A stretch of DNA of 64,000 bases from an uncultured Eubacteriales bacterium (GTDB lineage: Bacteria; Bacillota; Clostridia; Oscillospirales; Acutalibacteraceae), in assembly GCA_934463265.1 (NCBI GenBank), contig CAKSIU010000001.1:62001-126000 (forward strand), written 5' to 3'. The position numbers and the translations under genes were made by a program. The notes under the pieces were generated by a model, which saw only the letters and a program-made list of their open reading frames with translations, did not search any database and was not told the DNA's origin. Shown piece by piece: positions 7,796 to 16,498 of the stretch. The first letter of the stretch is position 1, and every line of letters starts with the position of its first letter.

Positions 7796-9073
7796 ATGTT
7801 GGATATTAAATTTATCAGAGAAAATCCTGATTTAGTTAAAGCAGCGATGAAGAAACGTAATGCAGATATGGATAAGCACATAGACGAAGTTTTGCAGTTG
7901 GACGCGGATAGAAGGGAGCTTACAGCAAAGGCGGAGTCAATGAAATCTAAGCAAAACGTGGTGACAAAAAAGATTCCGAAAATGAAAAAAAATGGTGAAG
8001 ATACTTCAGAAATAATGCGAGAAATGAAAGTTTTATCCGATGAAATATCTTCGTTAAACAGCGATTTAAATCAAATAGAGAAAGTTTTGCGAGAAAAAAT
8101 TTTGGCAATTCCAAATATTCCAAATGAAACTGTTCCGGTGGGCGCAGATGACTCGGATAACGTTGAAATTAGACGTTGGGGAGATCCGCGAATTTTTAAA
8201 TTTGAACCGAAAGCTCATTGGGATTTAGGCAAAGATTTAAACATTTTAGACCCCGAGCGGGCTGCAAAGGTTACAGGGGCAAGATTTCATTTTTATAAAG
8301 GTTTTGGAGCGAAACTCGAGCGTGCGCTTATAAATTTTTATTTAGATACGCATTCTAGCAGGGGTTATACAGAAATTTTGCCGCCATATATTGTAAATCG
8401 CGCGTCAATGACCGGAACAGGACAATTACCAAAATTCGAAGAAGACGCTTTCAAACTGACGAATGACGACTATTTTATGATTTCAACGGCGGAAATCCCG
8501 GTTACAAACTACTTTCGCGACGAGATTTTAGATGGAAAAGACTTACCAATAAAATACTGTGCTTATTCGGCTTGTTTTAGAGCAGAAGCCGGTTCTGCGG
8601 GAAGAGATACGCGCGGATTGATTCGTCAACATCAGTTTAACAAGGTCGAATTAGTGAAGTTCGTTAAACCTGAAAATTCTTATGATGAGCTGGAGAGTTT
8701 GACTAACGATGCAGAATCTGTTTTGCAACTTTTGAAATTGCCGTATAGAGTCGTGTGCTTGTCGACTGGCGATATGGGATTTACATCGGCAAAAACTTAT
8801 GATATCGAAGTCTGGATGCCGTCTTACAATAGATATGTTGAAATATCGTCGTGCTCGAATTTTGAGGATTATCAAGCGCGTCGAGCTGCCATTAGATTTA
8901 AAGATAATAAGACCGACAAAGCAAAATTTGTTTATACGTTAAATGGCTCTGGATTGGCTGTTGGCCGCACGGTTGCGGCTATTTTAGAAAATTATCAAAA
9001 TGCAGACGGTTCAGTCACGATACCGGAAATTTTGAGACCATACATGAATAACGCAACAAAAATAAGTAAATAA
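7796..9073 (+). CDS. serS: Seryl-tRNA synthetase
   Basis: 425 residues, a normal length. The N-terminal long antiparallel coiled coil (about 30-105) binds tRNA-Ser. The class II catalytic core carries motif 2 (FRAEAGSAGRDTRGLIRQHQF, split here as FRAEAG and RGLIRQHQF) and motif 3 near GSGLAVGRTVAAILEN. It starts 12 bases after parB with AAAGGAG, so it is probably co-transcribed. No T-box leader is visible in front of it. Confidence 0.98.
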   Translation: MLDIKFIRENPDLVKAAMKKRNADMDKHIDEVLQLDADRRELTAKAESMKSKQNVVTKKIPKMKKNGEDTSEIMREMKVLSDEISSLNSDLNQIEKVLREKILAIPNIPNETVPVGADDSDNVEIRRWGDPRIFKFEPKAHWDLGKDLNILDPERAAKVTGARFHFYKGFGAKLERALINFYLDTHSSRGYTEILPPYIVNRASMTGTGQLPKFEEDAFKLTNDDYFMISTAEIPVTNYFRDEILDGKDLPIKYCAYSACFRAEAGSAGRDTRGLIRQHQFNKVELVKFVKPENSYDELESLTNDAESVLQLLKLPYRVVCLSTGDMGFTSAKTYDIEVWMPSYNRYVEISSCSNFEDYQARRAAIRFKDNKTDKAKFVYTLNGSGLAVGRTVAAILENYQNADGSVTIPEILRPYMNNATKISK

Positions 9074-9109
9074 ATTTTCAACGAATTATTTTTATCTTGT
9101 TGAAAAGTG

Positions 9110-9139
9110 GCGGCGCACTATACCGCGCGCCGCTTTTTT
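9110..9139 (+). terminator. serS terminator with the conserved ACTATACCGC loop
   Basis: GCGGCGC (9110-9116) pairs with GCGCCGC (9127-9133) around the loop ACTATACCGC, followed by a T run. The loop decamer recurs at 31553-31562 and 56164-56173 with other stems. An outer weaker stem (TTTTCAAC with GTTGAAAA) lies just upstream. Confidence 0.75.
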
Positions 9140-9154
9140 ATTTTTACATACAGT

Positions 9155-9193
9155 AAAAAGCACACTAATTAATAGAAATTAGCGCGCTTTTTT
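9155..9193 (-). terminator. Terminator of the DUF3048 gene
   Basis: Read on the minus strand, AAAAAGCGCGCTAATT pairs with AATTAGTGTGCTTTTT. The two mismatches on the plus strand become G-U pairs in minus-strand RNA, so it fits the minus-strand gene that ends at 9197. Confidence 0.6.
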
Positions 9194-9196
9194 GTA

Positions 9197-10258
9197 CTAT
9201 TCGATGTTAACATGAGCCCATTGAGCGAGCAGACAAACGTAAGTTTTGCCTGGAATCATAAGAAGAGGCTGATTGTCTGTGGTAAAAAATTCAAATGGAG
9301 AAGTATCATTATTGCGAATCCAGTTAATGTCGAGGCATTTTCCGTGAGAGATGTATTTTCCTGTGCCACGACCGATTATATCGAGTTTTAAAAGCTCTGT
9401 ATTGTCGATGTGTTGGGCTGAAATATCCATTAAAATGATGTTTGGTTTAGAATTTTGTTCTTTAACGTTATCGTCCATTTGAGGGTTGTTAAATTGCGAA
9501 ATAAGATAAGTTTGATTTGGCTCGTCGTAGGTGAAAGTAGTGCTTTTGTAGCCGGAAAAAACAGCGGTAATTTTTGTTGCGTTGCTACCGGATAAAACTT
9601 GAGAATTTTCGTCGAATTTTTGAGAATATTTATAATTTTCGGCTAGTTGAGTGCGGAACCCTCTAGCTTTTATGCCCTCATTAATTTTTTTGCCAGAGGT
9701 TAAAGCGCTATGTTCGAGACCTAAATTTTTCAGCCTATTCTGGTCACGCCACATAAATTGGCCTTTAATTAGGTCGATAGAATCGATGTAGCCGCTTTTT
9801 AAAATTTCGTAAGCATGAGAGCTGCCGCCAAGATGAAAATAAATCGCGTCGAGGCCTTTTGCGATGCTGATAAAATACGGTCTAGAACTGCGGACACTTC
9901 CGATGGCAGGTACGGAAGTAGGGTCTTTAAAAACGCCTAGAATTCGCGTAATACCTCCTTCTGTGGGGCATTCGTACATGATATCCGCTTGAGTCACTCC
10001 AAGCAAAGGTTGTCCGGAGTGTAGATTATTTATCATTACGGCAACGGGGCGGTTGTTCACTTTGTCGGTGTCTAAAGATAGCCCCGTTAAAGGATTTACG
10101 CTGAATTTTTCAACATTTATGACTTCGCTTTGTTGAAACTTTTTATTTTCGGCAAAAGAATTATCCTTTTTGCTTTGAGAAAACCATAAAAAACAGCATA
10201 CACCGATGATTATTGCGAAAAATAGTGAAATTAATATTATTTTTGATTTAAATTTCAT
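9197..10258 (-). CDS. DUF3048 (YerB-like) membrane-anchored exported protein
   Basis: 353 residues with an N-terminal hydrophobic anchor (about 5-27, after a KFKSK start). The body matches the DUF3048/YerB pattern: NPLTGL near residue 48, NRPVAVMINNL, Q-ADIMYECPTEGGITRI, and IGSVRSSRPYF. It then has a region resembling the family's C-terminal domain. The function of the family is not established; members are often lipoproteins, but no cysteine lipobox is visible here. The start is ATG 10258, preceded by GGAGGC. A much longer open frame upstream lacks this support and runs into the ppa promoter region. It is divergent from ppa. Confidence 0.85.
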   Translation of the reverse strand: MKFKSKIILISLFFAIIIGVCCFLWFSQSKKDNSFAENKKFQQSEVINVEKFSVNPLTGLSLDTDKVNNRPVAVMINNLHSGQPLLGVTQADIMYECPTEGGITRILGVFKDPTSVPAIGSVRSSRPYFISIAKGLDAIYFHLGGSSHAYEILKSGYIDSIDLIKGQFMWRDQNRLKNLGLEHSALTSGKKINEGIKARGFRTQLAENYKYSQKFDENSQVLSGSNATKITAVFSGYKSTTFTYDEPNQTYLISQFNNPQMDDNVKEQNSKPNIILMDISAQHIDNTELLKLDIIGRGTGKYISHGKCLDINWIRNNDTSPFEFFTTDNQPLLMIPGKTYVCLLAQWAHVNIE

Positions 10259-10327
10259 TTTTAAGCCTCCAAATATGTAGATTTTAACACGAAAAAAATG
10301 TTTTTTTACACATTTTGTAAATTTTAA

Positions 10328-10357
10328 TTTACTTTTGGTGCAAAAGTATGTTATAAT
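10328..10357 (+). promoter_or_regulatory. Candidate sigma-A promoter of ppa
   Basis: TTTACT (10328-10333), an 18-base spacer and a perfect TATAAT (10352-10357) lie about 40 bases upstream of the ppa start. Confidence 0.6.
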
Positions 10358-10396
10358 AGTGATAAATAAAAAAATTTTTAATAAAGGAGATATGAT

Positions 10397-10924
10397 ATGA
10401 ACATTTGGCATGATATTGATGCTACAAGAATTTCCGCGGATAATTTTACTGCGGTAATCGAAATTCCGAAAGGTTGCAAAACAAAATATGAACTCGATAA
10501 ACAAACAGGAATGTTGAAATTAGACCGTATTTTACATACGTCAACGCATTATCCTGCAAGTTATGGGTTTATTCCGCGCACCTATGCCGAGGATTGTGAC
10601 CCGTTGGATGTTTTGGTTATTTGTTCCGAGAATATTTATCCGCTGACTTTAGTAAAATGTTACCCGATTGGCGTAATTTCTATGGTAGACAGCGGCGAAA
10701 ATGATGAAAAAATCATCGCAATTCCGTTTAAAGACCCGGTTTATAACGGTTACAAGGATATCAGCGAACTACCGAAGCACATCTTTGATGAAATGAGTCA
10801 TTTTTTCACGGTTTACAAGAATTTGGAAGGTAAAAAGACGGAAATAAAAGGCATACAAGGTGCAAAAGAGGCCGTCAAAATCATCGAAGATTGCATAGAA
10901 TCTTATAAGAAGAAGTTTTGCTAA
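10397..10924 (+). CDS. ppa: Inorganic pyrophosphatase (soluble family I)
   Basis: 175 residues, the length of bacterial family I enzymes, which hydrolyse pyrophosphate to phosphate and so pull biosynthetic reactions forward. The signature EDCDPLDVLV supplies the metal-binding aspartates. YELDKQTGMLKLDR and YPASYGFIPRT are the other conserved blocks. The ATG follows AAAGGAGATATG. It is a single gene between its own promoter and a strong terminator. Confidence 0.97.
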   Translation: MNIWHDIDATRISADNFTAVIEIPKGCKTKYELDKQTGMLKLDRILHTSTHYPASYGFIPRTYAEDCDPLDVLVICSENIYPLTLVKCYPIGVISMVDSGENDEKIIAIPFKDPVYNGYKDISELPKHIFDEMSHFFTVYKNLEGKKTEIKGIQGAKEAVKIIEDCIESYKKKFC

Positions 10925-10954
10925 ATTTTTGTTTTGTAACGCTTCTTTTATTAT

Positions 10955-10987
10955 AAAAGGCATTTCTATATTAAAGAAATGCCTTTT
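10955..10987. terminator. Bidirectional terminator between ppa and the foldase-like gene
   Basis: A 13-bp perfect stem (AAAAGGCATTTCT) with a 7-base loop is flanked by an A run and a T run, between two convergent genes. Confidence 0.85.
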
Positions 10988-10997
10988 TTGCTTTATT

Positions 10998-12131
10998 TTA
11001 TGCAGTGACTAATTTACTAAACATCAACGGATTAAACTGATTTACCGCGTTGTAATTTATGTTGAAATTTATACCATTTACGGATTCTTCTATTTTATTT
11101 TCGAATTCTTTATTTTTCATATCGTATAAAATACCATCGCGCTTGCCTTCTTCGCTTAAATCAGGGTTTTCTACCGGAGAGTTGGACTTAATTAGCATGA
11201 AGTAAACGTCGTTAAACTTGATGTAAGTCGCTTTTCCAGCATCTAATTTGTTTACGGCGTCGCGAATTTCCTCAGTCAGCGAAGATGAGTTTGGATTTAT
11301 AATCTGTTCAACCAATGGGTCGGTATCGTCGGTAATATTTTCTCTCTTTTTGATAGCGTCGCGGATTTGGTCAACAGTTTGCGAACCTGAATTTATTGCG
11401 GATGTATATTCTTCAAATTCTTTTTGAATTGATTCATCGGTATCAACTTTTTTATTTTCTTCGGAATTTTCTTTATTTTCGCCCTCAGAAGATGCTTCGT
11501 TTTCAGATTTATTTTCTGATTCAGAATTATTATTTTCTTCTGCATTTTCCGTAGCTTCGTAAGGAACTTTTGAGTAGAATAATATTTTTACATAATTGGA
11601 CTTGTAATAATCATTAATTTCGTCATCAGAAACCGCATTTGAGCCGTCTTTTCCATAAATTGTGTGAAAAATTTTATCTATTTTGGAATTAAACAAACTG
11701 CTTGCCTGATGTACAGCATCCTTATTTATTCCGAAGTTCTTTTCGTACATACTTCCGGATGATTCCCATAACGAGTCGGTTGTTTCCTGCGCTTTCTTAG
11801 ATTCGTCTTCAGTCAAGCTCAGGTTCATCTCTTTGAAAAGTTTTTCAGTTGCGATTAGTTCTTTGCATCTCTTTAAAGCTTTCTCCACAATCCAATTTGG
11901 TGCGCTTTGGTCGTCAATTTTTTCGTTGCTGATATCGCTTGTCGATTTGCCATCCTGTGTTAATTTCTGCGTCGCCTCTTGATAAGCCTGCATTAAGTAG
12001 AAAACGTACACGCTTGTCGACAAGGTTTCGCTGTCTCCTTTTATCGCCCAGCTGTTGTCTGCGCAGGCTGTTGCGGTTACGAAAAACATACAGATAGTTA
12101 GCAATGTGGTCACTTTTTTTACAAGTTTCAT
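10998..12131 (-). CDS. Exported foldase-like protein (SurA/PrsA type) with an acidic linker
   Basis: 377 residues. Residues 1-22 are a signal peptide with a cysteine in ATACAD that may act as a weak lipobox. An N-terminal SurA-like helical region (about 35-185) is followed by SDDEINDYYKSNYVKILFYSK, reminiscent of the start of a parvulin domain. A run rich in E, N, S and K (about 195-235) interrupts it, and a helical tail with VNKLDAGKATYIKFNDVYFMLI looks like the domain's end. A role in folding exported proteins is inferred from this layout; the parvulin core is poorly preserved. The ATG follows GGAGGTAAAAAA. Confidence 0.6.
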   Translation of the reverse strand: MKLVKKVTTLLTICMFFVTATACADNSWAIKGDSETLSTSVYVFYLMQAYQEATQKLTQDGKSTSDISNEKIDDQSAPNWIVEKALKRCKELIATEKLFKEMNLSLTEDESKKAQETTDSLWESSGSMYEKNFGINKDAVHQASSLFNSKIDKIFHTIYGKDGSNAVSDDEINDYYKSNYVKILFYSKVPYEATENAEENNNSESENKSENEASSEGENKENSEENKKVDTDESIQKEFEEYTSAINSGSQTVDQIRDAIKKRENITDDTDPLVEQIINPNSSSLTEEIRDAVNKLDAGKATYIKFNDVYFMLIKSNSPVENPDLSEEGKRDGILYDMKNKEFENKIEESVNGINFNINYNAVNQFNPLMFSKLVTA

Positions 12132-12161
12132 TTTTTTACCTCCGTTTTTTGTTTGTGCTTA

Positions 12162-12301
12162 ACCTTCGCTCGGGGCGCAGCCCAGAAAAAATTTTATATT
12201 TATAAAATTTTTTCTGTTTCATCGATATTTTATATCGATGAAACTCCACAAAAAGTCCATTTTATGAACTTTTTGTGGGGGCTGCGTCCCGAGCTGAAGG
12301 T
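12162..12301. repeat. Three-armed structured element (outer stem plus three hairpins), mfd side
   Basis: An outer stem of about 22 bp (12162-12183 with 12279-12301, one bulge and one G-T pair) encloses three hairpins placed end to end. These are 12184-12198/12201-12215 (15 bp, A/T), 12217-12228/12232-12243 (12 bp, centred on ATCGAT) and 12246-12260/12264-12278 (about 14 bp, one mismatch). No T-tract follows. It lies 61 bases past the mfd stop and 31 bases before the foldase-like gene. The same layout occurs at 24556, 27997 and 36172. Confidence 0.85.
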
Positions 12302-12361
12302 AAACATCGAATGTTGTTTAATCAGATTATACACTTTTTTTTTTTAGAAGTCCACAAGAAA

Positions 12362-15300
12362 TTAAGAAACCTCCAAAATATCCTTCAAATTAGAGATGAC
12401 GGATAAAGAAGTGTCGAGTGCGATGCAGATGTGAGGTTTTGTCGCAGATTTAATGGTAACGCGTTTACCCATAGATTTTATAAATTTTTCAAGAATAGCT
12501 TCATTTAAGTTGTCAGAAAAAAGCAAAAATTTGTCATTTTGTTGACGAATTTCGTATATGCCCAAAGAGGCGGCAGTATTTCTGATAAGAGCGATGTCAA
12601 CGAGGCTGGTAACGCTTTCGGGAGGCTCACCGAAACGGTCGATTAGCTCATCAATGACGTCGATAGAATCGGATTTAGAGCGAATGTCAGAAATTCTGCG
12701 ATAAATATCAAGTCGCTGATTGACGTTAGAAATGTACTTTTCTGGAATATACGCATTAACCTGGACGTCAACAAGGCAGTCCACATCGGAATTTTCAATG
12801 GGCACGCCTTTTTCTTCGTTGACGGCATTACTCAACATTTTGATGTACATATCATAACCAACATCTGCCAAATGCCCATGTTGTTCGCCGCCAAGAATAT
12901 TTCCCGCGCCACGCAATTCAAGGTCACGCATGGCAATTTTAAAGCCGGAGCCGAATTCCGTAAATTCTCTGATAGCGGAGAGTCTTTTTTGAGAAATTTC
13001 GCTCAAAACTTTGCTGCGTTTGTAGGTGAAATAAGCAAAAGCGCGACGTTCAGAACGTCCAACACGGCCGCGGATTTGGTGCAGTTGAGAGAGTCCTAAA
13101 TGGTCGGCGTTTTCAATGATTAAAGTGTTCACATTTGCGATGTCGATGCCGGTTTCGATGATAGTTGTGCAGACTAAGACGTCGATTTCGTGCTCTATCA
13201 CTTTTTGCCAAACTTTGGATAATTCCTGCTCTGACATTTTTCCGTGAGCGTAACCGACTTTGGCTTCTGGAATTTGTAACTGCAAGGCGGCGGCCTTTTG
13301 GGAGATTGTCCCGACATTGTTGTGCATATAATAAACTTGTCCGCCGCGCCGCAATTCTCTGCGGATGGCGTCATTTATGATGTTTTGGTCGTGCTCCAGC
13401 ACATAAGTTTGCACCGGAATGCGATTTTTCGGGGCTTCTTCGAGTGAAGACATATCTCGAATTCCAGACATTGCCATATTTAAAGTTCGCGGAATTGGCG
13501 TTGCGGACAACGTGAGAATATCGACGTTTTTTGCGATTTCTTTGAATCTTTCTTTTTGCTTTACGCCGAATCTTTGTTCTTCGTCGATGATTACAAGGCC
13601 TAAATCGTGGAAAAATACGTCTTTTTGAACAAGCCGATGTGTGCCTATAATGATGTCGATTTCACCGCGTTTTAGCCGTTTTAAAATGGCTTCTTGCTGT
13701 TTTGGCGTGCGAAATCGCGAAAGTAATTCAATTTTGATGGGGAAAGTTTCAAAGCGTTTCAAGATTGTCTGAAAGTGCTGCCACGCGAGAATGGTTGTTG
13801 GCACCAAAATTGCGCATTGTTTCGAGTCGCAAACGCACTTGAATGCCGCACGCAGAGCCACTTCTGTTTTTCCAAAGCCAACGTCGCCGCATAAAAGCCT
13901 GTCCATTGGCACAGATTTTTCCATATCAGCCTTTATTTCATCGATGCATCGCAGTTGGTCAGGAGTTTCCTCGTACTCAAACTGCGCCTCAAAATCCCGT
14001 TGAAGCTCGTTGTCATCGGAAAAAGCGTACCCTTTTGTCTGAAGGCGCTCGGAGTACAATTTTATGAGTTCTTTAGCGATGTCCTGCGTGGCTTTTTTTG
14101 CTTTTGCTTTGGTCTTTTGCCAGTCATTTGAGCCGAGTTTGTTGAGTTTTACACGGGTTTCTGCGCCTGGGCCGATGTATTTGTCGACCAAATCGAGTTG
14201 CGTGACCGGCACATAAAGAGTGTCGCCTTTCGCGTAAGAAATTTTTATATAATCTTTTTTCACGTTTTGAATTTCGAGTTTGTGAACGCCGTTAAAAATG
14301 CCGATGCCATGCAGGCTATGAACGACATAATCGCCAATATTCAGGTCAGAAATGCTGTATATACTTTTAGATTTATTTTTCTTTTTTTGAATAATTTTTT
14401 TAGATTTTTCAATTTGATTGTGGGTGATAAGAGAAAAGTTAATTTCTGGATATTCGAAGCCGGCTGAAAGTGCACCAGAGCTAATATTTTTAGTTTCTAA
14501 TTGTATATTTTTTTGATTATTTACAATTTGTATATTATCAAAAATGTCGCTCAGGTCGAATTTAATGCGGTTTGCAGCTTTTGATGTTCCAGCTAATATA
14601 ACGACAGTTTGATTTTTATTTAATGACGCTAAGTCTTCTTTTAGCAGGGAAATACTTCCATTCCAACTTGGCATTTGACGTGCATTGAAAGATATATTTT
14701 TATCTGTTTTTGAAAAATGACTTTGAGTTAAAAATAAGTCTAAATATACAGTATGTTTATTTAATAAAAATGATAAAATGGCGGTTTTATCGACCGCATA
14801 AGAGCTTAATTCTTTACATAAAATTCCATCTTCCAAGTACAAAGTGAAATCATCAGCCCATTTTTCTTGCTGAAATTTTATTCTATCGTTGACTTGAGCT
14901 TGCTCACAAATGAACATTATCGTGTTTTCGGGAAGATAATCAAGCAAAGTGCCAGGATTTTCATAAATAAAGTTGATGAATTTGTCCCGTGAGCCGATAT
15001 TACCGGTATTTTTGAGGGTTTCAAGTTCTGCTGTCAAAATTTCAACTGCTTTGCTGTTGTACGACTTTAATAATAATTTTTCTTTTAAATGTTGAATCTT
15101 TGCTAAAAGTTTTTCGGAATTGTCAAAAATTACCTCTAGAGCGGGAGTTACTTCTACGGTTTGAATGGATTCAGTTCGGCGCTGATTTGACACGTCAAAA
15201 AAGCTTATGGAGTCGACTGTATCGCCCCAGAATTCGATTCTGACAGGTTGATTACAGTTGGTTGAAAAAACATCTAATATTCCTCCACGTAAAGAAAATT

Positions 15301-15811
15301 GCCCTTTTCCGTCAACTTGTTCAAAACGTTCATAGCCACAATCAAGAAGTCTCTTCGTAATTTCTTTTTGAGAAATATCCATGCCAGAATTTATTTTAAA
15401 TTTGCAAGATTGGAGTTTTGTTTTGGGCATCGTAAACTGCACTGCCGCGTCGATAGTGGAAATTATGACATCAATTTGGTTATTTAAAATTTGGCTTAAA
15501 ATCGCGATTCTTTGGCGTTCAAATTCTTTGGATTGCCCATCAATATTATAAAAGTTAAAGTCGCGAGTAGAATAAATTTCCGCTTTGCTGCCCATAAAAT
15601 TCAAATCTGAAGCCATTTTTTGCGCGATATTTTCATTCGGAACGATTAAAAGGGCAGGAATTTTTTTGATTTTTGTGATTGAGTGAACAAAGTGGACTTT
15701 ATGAATGTCGGCCAGATTTGTGATACTAATTGTATTTTTATTTTCGAATATTTCTTTTAGTATAATTTTGAAATCGTTTGATTTTAGTAATATTTCATCT
15801 AAAAACGCCAT
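12362..15811 (-). CDS. mfd: Transcription-repair coupling factor Mfd
   Basis: 1149 residues, full length. The protein has an N-terminal UvrB-like region (about 1-330) and an RNA-polymerase-interacting CarD-like domain near 490-560 (IGDYVVHSLHGIGIF). The RecG-like translocase has Walker A GDVGFGKTE near 640 and the DEEQRFG box near 742, with TIIETGID and QIRGRVGRSERRAFAYF further on. The C-terminal TRCF domain follows. It removes stalled RNA polymerase and recruits UvrA. The ribosome binding site GAGGGT overlaps the pth stop region, so the two are probably one transcript. Confidence 0.98.
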   Translation of the reverse strand: MAFLDEILLKSNDFKIILKEIFENKNTISITNLADIHKVHFVHSITKIKKIPALLIVPNENIAQKMASDLNFMGSKAEIYSTRDFNFYNIDGQSKEFERQRIAILSQILNNQIDVIISTIDAAVQFTMPKTKLQSCKFKINSGMDISQKEITKRLLDCGYERFEQVDGKGQFSLRGGILDVFSTNCNQPVRIEFWGDTVDSISFFDVSNQRRTESIQTVEVTPALEVIFDNSEKLLAKIQHLKEKLLLKSYNSKAVEILTAELETLKNTGNIGSRDKFINFIYENPGTLLDYLPENTIMFICEQAQVNDRIKFQQEKWADDFTLYLEDGILCKELSSYAVDKTAILSFLLNKHTVYLDLFLTQSHFSKTDKNISFNARQMPSWNGSISLLKEDLASLNKNQTVVILAGTSKAANRIKFDLSDIFDNIQIVNNQKNIQLETKNISSGALSAGFEYPEINFSLITHNQIEKSKKIIQKKKNKSKSIYSISDLNIGDYVVHSLHGIGIFNGVHKLEIQNVKKDYIKISYAKGDTLYVPVTQLDLVDKYIGPGAETRVKLNKLGSNDWQKTKAKAKKATQDIAKELIKLYSERLQTKGYAFSDDNELQRDFEAQFEYEETPDQLRCIDEIKADMEKSVPMDRLLCGDVGFGKTEVALRAAFKCVCDSKQCAILVPTTILAWQHFQTILKRFETFPIKIELLSRFRTPKQQEAILKRLKRGEIDIIIGTHRLVQKDVFFHDLGLVIIDEEQRFGVKQKERFKEIAKNVDILTLSATPIPRTLNMAMSGIRDMSSLEEAPKNRIPVQTYVLEHDQNIINDAIRRELRRGGQVYYMHNNVGTISQKAAALQLQIPEAKVGYAHGKMSEQELSKVWQKVIEHEIDVLVCTTIIETGIDIANVNTLIIENADHLGLSQLHQIRGRVGRSERRAFAYFTYKRSKVLSEISQKRLSAIREFTEFGSGFKIAMRDLELRGAGNILGGEQHGHLADVGYDMYIKMLSNAVNEEKGVPIENSDVDCLVDVQVNAYIPEKYISNVNQRLDIYRRISDIRSKSDSIDVIDELIDRFGEPPESVTSLVDIALIRNTAASLGIYEIRQQNDKFLLFSDNLNEAILEKFIKSMGKRVTIKSATKPHICIALDTSLSVISNLKDILEVS

Positions 15812-15821
15812 TTTTTTACCC

Positions 15822-16412
15822 TCAAGAGTTAAATTTGTTCATTGCTTCGTCGATTTTGCTGCTGATTATCAAATCAATGGCCGAATAAGCATTTTTTATT
15901 GCAGAATCAAGTTTTTCATACTCATCGCTGGTAAATTCCGACAAAACCCAGTCGGCTAAATTCCAGTTATTGGGCTTTGAGCCGACACCTATTTTTATTC
16001 TAGGAAAAGTATCCGCACCGTTTTTTAAAATGATATCTTTTAGCCCGTTATGCCCGCCAGCACTGCCTTTTCGGCGAATTCGCAAGTTTCCGACGGGCAA
16101 AGAAATATCATCTGCGATAACAAGTGTATTTTCAATTGGAATTTTATAGTAATTTATAATTTCTTCGACAGCATCGCCACTCAAATTCATGTAGGTTAGC
16201 GGTTTGACCAGCAGCACACGACTTTGTGCGATTGTTGTTTCAAAAATTTCTGCGTGATGCTTTACTTTTTTTGAACATACATTTTTCTCTTTTAGAATAT
16301 AGTCGATAGTCAGGAAACCGGCATTGTGGCGGGTATTTTTGTATTTGTCGCCGGGATTTCCAAGACCTACGATGACAAATTTTATTTTGGATTTTTGAAA
16401 AATTTTAAACAT
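15822..16412 (-). CDS. pth: Peptidyl-tRNA hydrolase
   Basis: 196 residues. VGLGNPGDKYKNTRHNAGF holds the conserved Asn and catalytic His, and LLVKPLTYMNLSGDAV and GSAGGHNGLKDII are the other family blocks. It frees tRNA from drop-off peptidyl-tRNA. The pairing pth-mfd, in that order, is very common in Firmicutes. The mfd start follows after 10 bases. Confidence 0.97.
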   Translation of the reverse strand: MFKIFQKSKIKFVIVGLGNPGDKYKNTRHNAGFLTIDYILKEKNVCSKKVKHHAEIFETTIAQSRVLLVKPLTYMNLSGDAVEEIINYYKIPIENTLVIADDISLPVGNLRIRRKGSAGGHNGLKDIILKNGADTFPRIKIGVGSKPNNWNLADWVLSEFTSDEYEKLDSAIKNAYSAIDLIISSKIDEAMNKFNS

Positions 16413-16498
16413 GATTTTTGCGCCTCTTTTAGTAAAAATAGCTAAATGACGGGATATTTTTATACCCCGCCGAAATGAACTGTGAATTTGTCCGAAAT

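Noticed and set aside
9074..9196. Replication origin or DnaA-box cluster near the parAB-serS block
   Set aside because: The gap is filled by two terminators and shows no repeated DnaA boxes; the origin is expected to the left of the window beyond yidD.
10259..10504. Upstream extension of the DUF3048 reading frame on the minus strand
   Set aside because: The frame stays open but would overlap the ppa start and promoter; ATG 10258 has its own ribosome binding site followed by a signal anchor.
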